Positions 1 through 11,889 of a stretch of DNA of 64,000 bases are shown one piece after another. The DNA is from Siphonodentalium dalli (taxonomy: Eukaryota > Mollusca > Scaphopoda > Gadilida > Siphonodentaliidae). The notes under the pieces are model-generated. The model was not told where the DNA came from. It saw only the letters and a list, made by a program, of their open reading frames with translations, and made no database searches. The position numbers were made by a program, and so were the translations under genes. Numbering within the stretch: position 1 is the first letter of the stretch; each line of letters starts with the position of its first letter. Location: contig CP136067.1 of NCBI GenBank assembly GCA_032622095.1, positions 179,216,556-179,280,555 of the forward strand, written 5' to 3'.

Positions 1-550
1 AATTTTTTAGGTAGATTTCAGCTGCCTTCTCAAGTTGTTAACACGAAAAGGCACAACAGGCATTCAAATGTCGGTCATAAAACTGAAAACGTGCCTCAAA
101 TGTGACAATTTATGCATGCAAGCGGTGTACAGAATTTGAAGATTTCTCAAAGGAAAGGTATTAATATGTCTTCGAACTGTTACCTTGTTATACTCTAAAT
201 ATGAATGGGTAATAAATACAGAAACCCAAAATGAGTGTAAATATGTATACATCACTCTATTTTTGACACCAACACATGATTTGAGATTTAGAAATAGTGG
301 GTTGCATGTAAATCAGACTAAAACTTATGATTTAAACAAGAGCAAAATCACGCTGTTAAGTTTTGTCTCCTCATGATTTTGATCAGCGCACTAACTGTAT
401 TTAGCACTGACCGGAAATCAGGTATGTCTGGTATTCAATATATAAAATGAGCAAAAAACCATAAAAACAAATTATACATAAAAACAGGACAATTTCTATG
501 CATTAAAACGGGCAAGAGAGCAGCGATCATTATCTTCAACTTAAAAGCAA
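1..550. other. No feature recognised
   Basis: AT-rich sequence with only short reading frames. I see no repeat family or gene signature. Confidence 0.5.
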
Positions 551-812
551 ATACATGTTCATAAATTGTTCATAAATGATGCCAAATATTTATGTATAGA
601 GCCAGACATATGTTCATAAACTGTTCATAAAATGTTCAATGATGCCAAATATTTATGTATAGAGCCAGACATATGTTCATAAAATGTTCATAAAATGTTC
701 ATAAAATGTTCAATGATGCCAAATATTTATTCATAGAGGAAGACACATGTTCATAAAATGTTCATAAAATGTTCAATGATGCCAAATATTTATTCATAGA
801 GCCAGACATATG
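551..812 (+). repeat. Minisatellite, units of 63-74 bp
   Basis: Four units begin with gatgccaaatatttat near 578, 641, 715 and 778. Each carries a variable number (1-3) of an 11-mer, atgttcataaa. Unit length changes by whole 11-mers, so there is repeat expansion at two scales. Confidence 0.85.
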
Positions 813-853
813 TTTAAATGGGTTAGAAATTAGACATCTTTCGCATAATGAAC

Positions 854-1071
854 TACAGTAATGCCCTAAATAATCGACTCCTTAACCACAGCAGAATTAT
901 GGGTAACTTTTCAGGATTTAGTCGGAATTATGGCTTGTTGCCATTCATCGGAAAGCTCTCACTGAGAGCATTCCGATGAATGGCAACAAGCCATATTTCC
1001 GACTAAATCCAGAAAAGTTACCCATAATTCTGCTGTGGTTAAGAAGTCCGATTATTTAGGGCATTACTGTA
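854..1071. mobile_element. Family A palindromic MITE
   Basis: Starts tacagtaatgccctaaataatcgac and ends with its reverse complement; the arms meet at a short loop (ctctcactgagag). TA flanks plus CAGTAATG ends suggest a mariner/Tc1/pogo-type non-autonomous element. It has no coding capacity. Confidence 0.85.
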
Positions 1072-1210
1072 CTACTGATAACCCATCCAGACACGCATTC
1101 AGCTCATTTATAAACCCCAAATATTTAATGTTCAAAGCAATGGAGATATTAATCAGAGCTTTCAATATTTATTGTTTTGCAACAACTCTGGCATCACAAC
1201 TAAGGAAGAA

Positions 1211-1325
1211 TCAGAATTGGCTCGAGTTAATCTTTTCTCATACAAAGCGTGTAATATACACTGAGATTCAGAATTGGCTCGAGTTAATCTGTTCTCATAT
1301 ATTAAAAGCGTGTAATATTCAGTGA
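1211..1325. repeat. Tandem duplication, 57-bp period
   Basis: tcagaattggctcgagttaat recurs at 1211 and 1268, with the following 'gtgtaatat' also repeated. Two diverged copies. Confidence 0.8.
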
Positions 1326-1857
1326 ATGAGCGTGAATAAATCTCTTATAAATTATAAATCACAATTTTGGCCTTTTTGAACATTTAAATTAAATTATATT
1401 TAACTTTACTGTGACATTCGGCATACTGACCAAGCGGTCATGTTTGAGAGACATTTCATTCATCAGCTGACACTAACTTTACTAACTACTCATCAACGAG
1501 TAAAATTCCCTCAGGAAATCCTTCTGTACATGTATGTGTATTATCTGTCTGTCGTCTACTTGTATTTCCTTCAGATCCCTCCAGATGAATAATGGACCAT
1601 TCCTATGTCTAGTTTCATAACTGAATGGGAGAATCCATTCATTAAAGAAGGGGTTAAATCATCTTAATGCTGATATGTGGTAGATAATGACCTGTTCTGC
1701 ATTATGCCCAGCTCACAACACATCAGTATAGAAGCACGTCATATATGTTGCAACTCTCTATGGTCACAAGCGCTACATTATGAAACCACTATATATATGT
1801 ATAAAAAGACATCCCGATGACAAACGAGATAAACTGCTGAATCGAATATAGCTCTAC
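1326..1857. other. No feature recognised
   Basis: Unique-looking AT-rich sequence. No long reading frame or known repeat. Confidence 0.45.
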
Positions 1858-2246
1858 TTAACCCTTTACCCAACAAAACGGCCAAATAAAGCTTCAACAG
1901 CCTAAAATATCTTGGGTCTGTCTCAATAAAACCATACAAATATGGATATCATTGGAACCGGCTCCTTGACCACATTGTGATGGTTACAGTTATGCCCTGT
2001 GCCAATGCATTCTCTTATATATGCGAGTCGACCATAGGTCGCCTCGCATATATAAGAGAATGCATTGGCCTAAAAAAATCTTTTTTTAACACTTTTTACC
2101 ATTTTTTCTTACATTCTTTAACAATTTTATAATTTTTAATGTGTTAAGCCAATGCATTCTCTTATATATGCGAGGCGACCTATGGTCGACTCGCATATAT
2201 AAGAGAATGCATTGGCACAGGGCCCTTCTGTTGGGTAAAGGGTTAA
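1858..2246 (+). mobile_element. Family B1 piggyBac-like MITE, complete
   Basis: TTAA target site on both sides; terminal inverted repeats start CCCTTTACCCAACA. It contains two 69-nt hairpins (2001-2069 and 2148-2216) that are exact reverse complements of each other, separated by an A/T-rich spacer with acattctttaacaa. A unique 110-bp segment (tcttgggtctgtctcaataaaa...) lies on the left only. The class assignment rests on the TTAA and CCCT ends. Confidence 0.82.
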
Positions 2247-2513
2247 ACTAACATAGCTCTGCAAAGCCCTCATAAAACATGACATTTCTCACGAGATCTG
2301 AGCCAAATTGTGCAAAATTGAGTGTTATGATAATTGTGATCTGGTTGTAATAGTAAATTTGCCATTTATATAATACTGGTCTACACATGAATGAGAGTGT
2401 TTCTCTGCAGGCTTTCCTTTTATAGTATCTGTACATCAATACATTAGAATGGAACATTCCATATTTAGAACTCAAACTTGAGAATCAATTCAGTATTGAA
2501 ATCCATGAGATTA

Positions 2514-2721
2514 ATACAGTAATGCCCTAAGTAATTGATGCCTTAACCACAGCAGAATTATGGGTAACTTTTCAGGATTTAGTCGGAAATATGGCTTGTT
2601 GCCATTCATCGGAAAGCTCTTTCCGATGAATGGCAACAAGCCATATTTCCGACTAAATCCTGAAAAGTCACCCATAATTCTGCTGTGGTTAAGGGGTCGA
2701 TTATTTAGAGCATTACTGTAC
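2514..2721. mobile_element. Family A palindromic MITE
   Basis: Near-perfect 208-bp palindrome with TA flanks; the arms meet at ggaaagctctttcc. The arm ends differ slightly (gtaattgatgcc against the expected gcgactcc), so it is older than some copies. Confidence 0.85.
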
Positions 2722-3064
2722 ATAAATGTGAACCCACTGAGAATGACCAATGAAGTTTATTCTGATTCAGCAGAGTATCTCTCTTGGAATAAGGCAATTG
2801 GATGAATGTTAATCTTCTCATGTCGATGATAACATGCAATTCTTCACAGCTCATTAGTCTATGACATTCGACCCTCAAATTTCAAGGTTGCCTGCTGACT
2901 TAGCTTCACTATAGATATACATTAATCAGATTCAGATGTCATGGAATAAACGCAGCGCTTCCAACAAAAGAAGCGTTCTGTTCATTCTGCTCCTTCGACA
3001 TTCGAAATTAGAATATAGACTCAGGCGCTCAGACAGACATTTTGCGTCCCTTGCACTCGATCCA
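2722..3064. other. No feature recognised
   Basis: No repeat or gene seen. Confidence 0.4.
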
Positions 3065-3392
3065 TTAACCCTTTAACCAACAAAACGGCTTCAACAGCCT
3101 AACCAGTTCATTGACCACATTGTGATGGTTACAGTTATGCCCTGTGCCAATGCATTCTCTTATATATGCGAGTCGACCATAGGTCGCCTCGCATATATAA
3201 GAGAATGCATTGGCCTAAAAAAATCTTTTTTTTAACACTTTTTACCATTTTTTACCATTCTTTAACAATTTTATCATTTTTAATATGTGTTAAGCCAATG
3301 CATTCTCTTATATATGCGAGGCGACCTATGGTCGACTCGAATATATAAGAGAATGCATTGGCACAGGGCCGTTCTGTTGGGTAAAGGGTTAA
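3065..3392 (+). mobile_element. Family B1 MITE with left-side deletion
   Basis: Both TTAA ends and both hairpins are present, but most of the left unique segment (from cggcc to ccggttc) is missing. Confidence 0.8.
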
Positions 3393-4540
3393 TGTGAGAT
3401 TCAAATCCTAATCATAACTTGGCATGAAAGTTCGGTAAGCTACCTTTTGTTCCCATATTGTTCCCATAGTCTTGTTTTTAAATCGATCAAATGGTGACCG
3501 ATATGAATTAAACAAATGAAACTACTATTGCAATATAGATTTTACTCTCTATTTTTTTTTAATAAAATTTTGCTGTTTTAAAACACAAATCAAATTCAGA
3601 TTCAAAAGTTGGAATTTTACAGCTTTAAAAAACTTGCAAAGCTGGTCTATATTAACCGGTAGTTTTGTCTGTAGTATTGCATCTGTTCCAACATAGCAGC
3701 GATAATTATAAGCTATAGCCGTGTTGTAACGCATTGCAAAGACGTTATAACAAAGCAATTGCAACATAATGATGCAACACTGTCATCTGAACATCTGCTA
3801 ATATACAAAGGCAACTACTAATTGACTACATCCAATTGAGTATAAAAATCCCATTATAAAACACAATACCGTCAAAGACTATGACTATTTGAGCATATCT
3901 CGGCCTCATTTACTGAGCACTATACACTAAGACACGACTGCAGCTATGAAGGATGAAATGGTTGCACATGTTTGATGTTGATTAAAAATAACTTTAAACA
4001 GCAATATGGACATCTTGATATACAGGCATTCCTGGAAAAGAGATTAATACAAAAAATTATTAGATGTCCGGCAAATCATAAACTCAACTACAGTAAACAG
4101 GCCTGGGAATATGGTACTGGACATTTGCAGAATGAGACTTTTCTTGCACTAGCTTATTTTATTTAATAACAGCAAGTATATCTTTCTAGATGACATTAAC
4201 AGGATGACACAATCTCTCCTTCATAACAATATAGAGACCAATTGAAAGTTAACTGACTACCTATGCATGGATCCAGATATTTTATTTTGTTGCAAAAATA
4301 AACATGGTATATTTCACTGATTTTTAATCATTATTGTTAAATTGTCATAGAAGTCATAGAATTTGTTCCAGCTATTATCATTTGTTTGCATAGAAGTGAG
4401 ACATACACTCTTTATTTTTACCATATCAGGAATAGGCTAATACGGAACACTCAATACGCCATATTATTCATCCCTTAACTAACACTATTTCTGATTGAGC
4501 AAAATGATACTCCCGGAAAAAGTCATATTGAACTCGCAAA
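3393..4540. other. No gene; short dispersed motif at 4407-4458
   Basis: Mostly unremarkable. At about 4407-4458 lies 'actctttatttttaccatatcaggaatag', related to sequence at 13408-13463 and 63659-63707. Confidence 0.4.
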
Positions 4541-4692
4541 AATTTCATCGATTTATTTGGCAATAGTTATTTCGTGACGTCACGGAGTCCCGATAAAAAA
4601 GTCATATTGGACTCGATTGAGTCCAATATGACTTTTTTTATCGGGACTCTGTGACGTCACGAAGTAACTCTATTGCCAAATGAATCGTGAAA
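4541..4692. repeat. Long palindrome with two GACGTCAC sites
   Basis: The arms read ttggcaatagttatttcgtgacgtcac and its inverse around a centre near 4617 (gactcgattgagtc). Each arm carries tgacgtcac, a CRE/ATF-type octamer that is itself palindromic. Probably a foldback MITE; no clear target duplication was seen. Confidence 0.75.
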
Positions 4693-4951
4693 TTGTGCTG
4701 CGCGCTCAATACTCTTGTGGATTTAGCAGACGTTTCACTTTCACATTGAGTTTTTATTCACTTCTAAGTTTAGTGTTCCAAATCATGTTTTCTGATGATC
4801 AAATACAGGCCTTTATGGAGAATTAAGTGGCGACAAATACCAAAAATAACCATGTACAATGTTTTATTTCCAAAATTTGGATAAACAAACAGATGGATAA
4901 TAAAAATGCCATTATACAATGTTATGTACAGTATGTGTTTTTCTTGTACTC

Positions 4952-5036
4952 GTCCAGGTTGTGGTGAAAAGTCATATTGGACTCGACACTGCATGCCTCG
5001 TCCAATATGACTATTCACAACAACCTGGACTCGTTT
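4952..5036. repeat. Imperfect palindrome related to the 4541-4692 core
   Basis: Arms ccaggttgtggtgaaaagtcatattggactcg and the inverse. It shares 'agtcatattggactcga' with the palindrome 350 bp upstream. Confidence 0.65.
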
Positions 5037-5053
5037 CAAACAATCACGGGGCT

Positions 5054-5443
5054 TTAACCCTTTACCCAACAGAAAGGCCCTGTGCCAATGCATTCTCTTA
5101 TATATGCGAGTCGACCATAGGTCGCCTCGCATATATAAGAGAATGCATTGGCTTAACACATTAAAAATTATAAAATTGTTAAAGAATGTAAGAAAAAATG
5201 GTAAAAAGTGTTAAAAAAAAGATTTTTTTTAGGCCAATGCATTCTCTTATATATGCGAGGCGACCTATGGTCGACTCGCATATATAAGAGAATGCATTGG
5301 CACAGGGCTAACTGTAACTATCACAATGTGGTCAAGGAGCCGGTTCCAATGATATCCATATTTGTATGGTTCTATTGAGACAGACCGAAGATATTTTAGG
5401 CTGTTGAAGCTTTATTTGGCCGGTTTGTTGGGTAAAGGGTTAA
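5054..5443 (-). mobile_element. Family B1 piggyBac-like MITE, complete, reversed
   Basis: TTAA at both ends; same layout as the 1858 copy but inverted, with the unique segment on the right. Confidence 0.82.
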
Positions 5444-5984
5444 CCAGATTTACTACATCTCCAAAATCACCAATATATATTAAGATTCGCAACATCATTA
5501 ATGCAAAATTTTAATTTGTTTAGGACAGACAAAGTCAATTTCCCATTTCTCAGGTCAAAACAATTTGAAAACCATGCATTCTCTTATTTGTATTTTATTA
5601 TATATTTCTGGGGCAAACGAAGCATTCCACCTCTTCATCGGCTAGCTCCTGGTCTAATTTGATTTCTACATATCTTTATTTCCCAATGTCACATGTCCAT
5701 AAAAGTTAGCTGATAAAGAGTCCATTTGATTTATTTCCTCAAAAATCGCCCAATCAAGTATGACTGATATATTTATAACTGAGATTGCAGTCGCAATAAA
5801 TCACTTATTGAATAAATGTTTAAACATAGTTATCAATTTCAGTAATGAATCGCAAATCTGAACTGGGAAACGGGTCAGTTTGATATCATTTTCGCAAATG
5901 TTTGTATGAAAACGTACTGCAATTATTTTGTACCAATTAAAACTTTGAACGCGAACACGGGAACAAGAGTATGGCCGTGGTAAT

Positions 5985-6230
5985 ACCAACAAAGGGACAT
6001 AACTCTGATGAAAATTTCATTCCATTCAGTTCAGACTTATCATCCGGAAATGAAAATTGACTGCAACTTCCAAAACAAAGGGCCATAACTCTGGTGATAA
6101 TTGGCGGCGGAATAGGAATTCGAACATGACCTGTATTTTACAAATTAACCCACATACCAAATTTCATTCCGTTCAGACTTACCTAAGTTATCATCTGGAA
6201 ACTAAAGAAGCGAATATATGGACATAAAAA
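5985..6230. repeat. Diverged monomer repeat ('ggccataactctgg' type)
   Basis: Two diverged units containing 'cataactctg(a/g)tga', 'aatttcattcc' and 'ttatcatc(c/t)ggaaa'. They resemble the monomer style of family H, but the alignment is weak. Confidence 0.5.
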
Positions 6231-6278
6231 CAAAGACCAAAAACATAATACGTCCCGTTTTTTAAAAACAGTGTATAA

Positions 6279-6945
6279 CGAGAGGCCGATCACGATCGGC
6301 AGATGTTAACCCATCCCTTGGCGATAGTAAATTACTCTGATCGGAATTATAAATGAGAGTTTTGATGTTGAATTATAGAGTATACTGTTAGGTAATATTA
6401 TAGACAATGCACATAACACAAATTACTGGAATTTATGTGTCACTCACATTTATATAAGAGAATGCACTTGAACAGGATCTGTAATGCTGAACCACCACAG
6501 CCTTGGGTTAAATGTGAAAAGGCGACCTGGACATGCAATACTTGATCAAGAGATTCCAATATAATGATAATGTATCAAATTCTACCCACAACAGCAATCA
6601 AGATAAACACCTCACTGCTATACAGCAGAGCTGTCAATAAATCACAGGCTTATGTTAAATAGGGCAAGGAATTCAAACTAAATTTATTTTTTTAAGAGTG
6701 AATATTTTTTTTGTTGAAAAAGAGCCATAAATCAGTTAAAAATTGTCTGATCAAACACATATTCGAACTCGATCTGTCTTTTGTGCTGAGAAATTCATAT
6801 AGAAAATTTGGTTCCGATCAGATAAAAAATGTTTAGGTTATCGCACCATGTGTAAAGTGTCTACAGACAAACAGATGGATGAACTAATGACAGTTGGTCA
6901 ATCCGGATGTTGACACTTCCATACTATGATATGGGTAAACATAAT
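6279..6945 (+). mobile_element. Family H element, short copy
   Basis: Begins acgagaggccgatcacgatcggcagatg (a hairpin) and ends near atactatgatatgggtaaacataa. Internal sequence includes a single monomer ('aaagagccataaatcagtt...ttcgaactcgatctgt'). The two ends are different hairpins, not inverted repeats of each other. Confidence 0.7.
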
Positions 6946-6959
6946 GAAAGTGTCAATGA

Positions 6960-9900
6960 CACTGTAGCCCAACTTAGGTAGGGGAATAATTTAATGGTCG
7001 ACAGTAAATTGAGGAATAGGAAAAGTGCTAATTGAAATGTCTAAGTAAGACTAGATGTACATGTCAATATCAACATTCATAACAGGTTTCATAATGATCG
7101 GATCAGGGATGTGGTGATTATGGTGTGCCAAAGGATTTATTGATGCAAAGAGTAAATTCTAAAATGGCCACCGGCAGCCATGTTTATTTCCGAATTACCC
7201 CAAAATGACTTGTTCCCATCTACAGCCTTTACAAATCTCATAATGATCTGATCAAAGGTATGACCTGTAGCCTGTGCCAATGGATTTAGTCATGCAAAGA
7301 GTAAAATCCAAGATGGCTGCTGGCGGCCATGTTTTTCGGCTGAACGGCCCCAAAATGACTCGTTTCCCATCTACATGTCATTGTTAACATACATGACAAA
7401 TTTCTTGAAGTTCCAACCAAAGCTACGACCTGTAGCCCGCACCAAAGGATTTATTCATGCAAAGAGTAAAATCCAATATGGCTGCTGGCGGACATGTTTT
7501 TTAGCCAAACGACCCCAAAATGACTCGTTCCCATCTACATGTTAATATTAACATCCATGATAAATATCATGATGATCAGACAAACAGTACGACCTGTAGC
7601 CCGTGCCAATGGTTTGAATTTTGAAATCCAAGATGGCTGCCAGCGGCCATGTTTTTTGGCCGTATGACCCCAAAATGACTCGTTTCCATACAAATTTCAT
7701 AAAGGTCAGACCAAAGGTACGACCTGTAACCCGCGCCAAAGGATTTAGTCATTGAAAGAGTAAAATCCAAGATGGCTGCTGGCGGCCATGTTTTTTGGCT
7801 GAACGACCCCAAAATCACGCGTTCCCATCTACGTGTCATTGTTAACATCCATGACAACAAATTTCATGAAGTTCTGACCAAAGCTACAACCTGTAGCCCG
7901 CGCCAAAGAATTTAGTCATGCAAAGAGTAAAATCCAAGATGGCTGCTGGCGGCCATGTTTTTTGGCTGAACGACCCCAAAATCACTCGTTCCCAACTTCC
8001 CATCTACATGTCAATATTAACATCCATGACAAATTTCATGATGATCAGACGAACAGCACGACCTGTAGCCCGCGCCAATGGATTGAATTTTGAAATCCAA
8101 AATGGCCACCAGCGGCCATGTTTTTTGGCCGAATGACTCCAAAATGACTCATTCCCATCTACATGTCAATGTCAACATTCCTGACAAAATTCATAAAGAT
8201 CAGACCATAGGTACGACCTGTAGCCCGCGCCAAAGGATTTAGTCATGCAAAGAGTAAAATCCATGATGGCTGCTGGCGGCCATGTTTTTTGGCCGAACAA
8301 CCCCAAAATCACTCGTTCCCATCTACATGTCATTGTTAACAGCCATGACAAATTTCATGAAGTTCTAATCAAAACTACGACCTGTAGCCTGCGCCAAAGG
8401 ATTTAGTCATGCAAAGAGTAAAATCCAAGATGGCTGCCCGCGGCCATTTTTTTTTGGCCGTATGACCCCAAAATGACTCGTTCCCATATATATGTCAATA
8501 TCAATATTCATGACAAATTTCATAAAGGTCAGACCAAAGGTACGACCTGTAACCCGCGCCAAAGGATTTAGTCATGCAAAGAGTAAAATCCAAGATGGCT
8601 GCTGGCGGCCATGTTTTTTGGCCGAACGACCCCAAAATCACTCGTTCCCATCTACATGTCATTGTTAACATCCATGACAAATTTCATGAAGTTCTGACCA
8701 AAGCTACAACCTGTAGCCCGCGCCAAAGAATCCATGATGGCTGCTGGCGGCCATGTTTTTTGGCCGAACGACCCCAAAATCACTCGTTCCCATCTACATG
8801 TCAATATTAACATCCATGACAAATTTCATGATGATCAGACGAACAGCATGACCTGTAGCCCACGCCAATGGATTGAATTTTGAAATCCAAAATGGCCACC
8901 AGCGGCCATGTTTTTTGGCCGAATGACCCCAAAATGACTCGTTCCCATCTACATGTCAATGTCAACATTGATGACAAAATTCATAAAGATCAGACCATAG
9001 GTACGACCTGTAGCCCGCGCCAAAGGATTTAGTCATGCAAAGAGTAAAATCCATGATGGCTGCTGGCGGCCATGTTTTTTGGCTGAACAACCCCAAAATC
9101 ACTCGTTCCCATCTACATGTCATTGTTAACATCCATGACAAATTTCATGAAGTTCTGATAAAAACTACGACCTGTAGCCTGCGCCAAAGGATTTAGTCAT
9201 GCAAAGAGTAAAATCCAAGATGGCTGCCAGCGGCCATGTTTTTTGGCCGAACGACCCCAAAATCACTCGTTCCCATCTACATATCAATATTAACATCCAT
9301 GACAAATTTCATAATGATCAGACGAACAGTACGACCTGTAGCCCGCGCCAATGGATTGCATTTTGAAATCCAAAATGGCCACCAGCGGCCATGTTTTTTG
9401 GCCGAATGACCCCAAAATGACTCGTTCCCATCTACATGTCAATGTCAACATTGATGACAAAATTCATAAAGATCAGACCATAGGTACGACCTGTAGCCCG
9501 CGCCAAAGGATTTAGTCATGCAAAGAGTAAAATCCATGATGGCTGCTGGCGGCCATGTTTTTTGGCTGAACAACCCCAAAATCACTCGTTCCCATCTACA
9601 TGTCATTGTTAACATCCATGACAAATTTCATGAAGTTCTGATAAAAACTACGACCTGTAGCCTGCGCCAAAGGATTTAGTCATGCAAAGAGTAAAATCCA
9701 AGATGGCTGCCAGCGGCCATGTTTTTTGGCCGAACGACCCCAAAATCACTCGTTCCCATCTACATATCAATATTAACATCCATGACAAATTTCATAATGA
9801 TCAGACGAACAGTACGACCTGTAGCCCGCGCCAATGGATTGCATTTTGAAATCCAAAATGGCCACCAGCGGCCATGTTTTTTGGCCGAATGACCCCAAAA

Positions 9901-10553
9901 TGACTCATTCCCATCTACATGTCAATGTCAACATTCATGACAAATTTCATAAAGATCAGACCAAAGGTACGACCTGTAGCCCGCGCCAAAGGATTTAGTC
10001 ATGCAAAGAGTAAAATCCAAGATGGCTGCTGGCGGCCATGTTTTTTGGCCGAACAACCCCAAAATCACTCGTTCCCATCTACATGTCATTGTTAACATCC
10101 ATGACAAATTTCATGAAGTTCCAATCAAAACTACAACCTGTAGCCTGCGCCAAATGATTAAGTCATGCAAAGAGTAAAATCCAAGATGGCTGCTGACGGC
10201 CATGTTTTTTGGCCGAACGACCCCAAAATGCTTCGTTCCCATCTACATGTCAATATTAACATCCATGACAAATTTCATGATGATCAAACGAACAGTACGA
10301 CCTGTAGCCCGCGCCAATGGATTGAATTTTGAAATCCAAGATGGCCACCAGCGGCCATGTTTTTTGGCCGAATGACCCCAAAATGACTCGTTTCCCATCT
10401 ACATGTCAATGTCAACATTCATGCAAAATTTCATAAAGATCAGACCAAAGGTACGACCTGTAGCCCGCGCCAAAGGAAATTGTTGACGGACACACGGACG
10501 ACGGACGCCAAGCCATGGCAATAGCTCAAACTTACAAAAGTAAGTTGAGCTAA
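6960..10553 (+). mobile_element. Family I element with a large monomer array
   Basis: Left end near tagcccaacttag; right end taagttgagcta at 10540-10551, which gives a short inverted match. Between them about 20 monomers of 155-164 bp share 'aaatccaagatggctgctggcggccatgttttttggccgaacgaccccaaaatcactcgttcccatctacatgtc', broken here only by substitutions. The right flank holds the microsatellite-like gacggacacacggacgacgg. No transposase reading frame is seen; element boundaries are inferred. Confidence 0.65.
8882..10329 (+). repeat. Trimeric higher-order repeat, 483-bp period
   Basis: tgaaatccaaaatggccaccagcgg-type starts recur at about 8882, 9364, 9847 and 10330, steps of 482-483 bp. Within each period three monomer types of about 164, 164 and 155 bp alternate. 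The 8882 and 9364 units look nearly identical, more alike than neighbouring monomers are. Confidence 0.82.
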
Positions 10554-10799
10554 AAATTAGTCTTTTGTGGGTATTAAAGTATCAATTTTCCCATCTCCAC
10601 CAGCATGGGCATGCATTTGATTTTTTTGTCTGTGAAACACTGGACAAACATGACAAAATATGTGATAAAACACAATTTATTCCCATCTTTCCTGGCATAG
10701 AGACCTTCTCAGAAACCCAGAGTAAGAGTGCAAATTATTAGATAGAGCTACAGCCTGTAAGCCAGTGTCCAGTCCCTCAAAAACATATATCTGGTTACG

Positions 10800-11508
10800 C
10801 CTCACACTAATGTCTAAAAATAACTCTAATTATCAATAACTCAGATTTACTATTTGTCTCTCACAGAGCTAAAGTGATACTGCTGGTAATCAATTAGTTG
10901 TTGACTGCTTTGGTTATCTGTTCAATTCTTAGTTGAAAAAGGGCCATAACTCTGGTATAAAATGTTGGATCTAACCCATATTCAATCTCGATTTGTATTT
11001 TGAGTTGAGAAACTCGCATACCAAATTTGGTTCTTATCAGTTGAAAAATGGTTGATTTATCAAAATATGCAGATATTCTAAGTCAAAGGGTCATAACTCC
11101 ATTAAAAAATATCGGATCAAACCCATATTCGAACTCGATCTGTATTTTGGTCCGAGAAACTTGCACACCAAATTTGATTCTGATCAGATAATTTATTTTT
11201 TGAGTTATGGTAGCATGCATGAATTCTAAGTCGAAAAAGGGCCATAACTCCGTAAAAAAAACTTGGATCGAACCCATATTCGAACTCTATCTGTATTTGG
11301 TGCTGAGAAATTCATATAAAAACTAAAAAATTGGTTCCGATCAGATAGAAAATATTTCAGTTATCGCACCATGCGTAAAGTGTCTACAGACAGACAGACA
11401 GCCAGACAGACAGACAAACAGACGGACGGACGGACAGACTAACGACGAGTGGTCAATCCGGACAATGACACTATGTTTACCATACTATGGTATGGGTAAA
11501 CATAATAA
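10800..11508 (+). mobile_element. Family H element, 5'-truncated
   Basis: Three monomers with 'aaaagggccataactcc...cccatattcgaactcgatctgta', then a cagacagacggacgga microsatellite and the terminal hairpin tgtttaccatactatggtatgggtaaaca. It lies just beyond the 3' end of the tetraspanin coding region. Confidence 0.7.
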
Positions 11509-11581
11509 AAAGGTTGCATACATGGGGTTTCAGGACCATGCACGTGGGCCTGAGAAATGGGAAATTGACTTTGCATGGTCT

Positions 11582-11782
11582 TACAGTAATGCCCAAAGTA
11601 ATTGACCACTTAACCACAGCAGAATTATGGGTAATTTTTCAGGATTTAGTCGGAAATATGGCTTGTTGCCATTCATCGGAATTTCCAATGAATGGCAACA
11701 AGCCATATTTCCGACTATATCCTGAAAAATTACCCATAATTCTGCTGTGGTTAAGTGGTCAATTACTTTGGGCATAACTGTA
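11582..11782. mobile_element. Family A palindromic MITE in likely 3' UTR
   Basis: A 201-bp palindrome, subfamily with 'gcccaaagtaattgaccac' ends. It lies 47 bp downstream of the tetraspanin stop codon, so it is probably transcribed as a long hairpin. Confidence 0.83.
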
Positions 11783-11829
11783 GGCCAGAACTTGTGAATG
11801 TACCTACCAATAATGAAAGCAACATTCCA

Positions 11830-11889
11830 TTAATACTTTTCACGGTCTGCCTGGCGACATAGGCAGATGGCAGCAACAAATCCGAAAAT
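11830..11889 (-). CDS. Tetraspanin coding exon 8 (TM4 end, tail, stop)
   Basis: Codes residues 233-251, IFGFVAAICLCRQADREKY, then TAA at 11830-11832. It completes TM4; C241 and C243 at the inner face could be palmitoylated. The acceptor is a long T/C tract, ttttttttcttcttcag. The 3' UTR should begin at 11829 and run into a palindromic MITE (family A) 47 bp later. No poly(A) site could be fixed. Confidence 0.94.
   Translation of the reverse strand: MFGFVAAICLCRQADREKY

Noticed and set aside
7548-8810. Overlapping frames on both strands in the 161-bp monomers
   Set aside because: Monomers lack fixed length modulo 3 and the frames break between units; they are by-products of the repeat.
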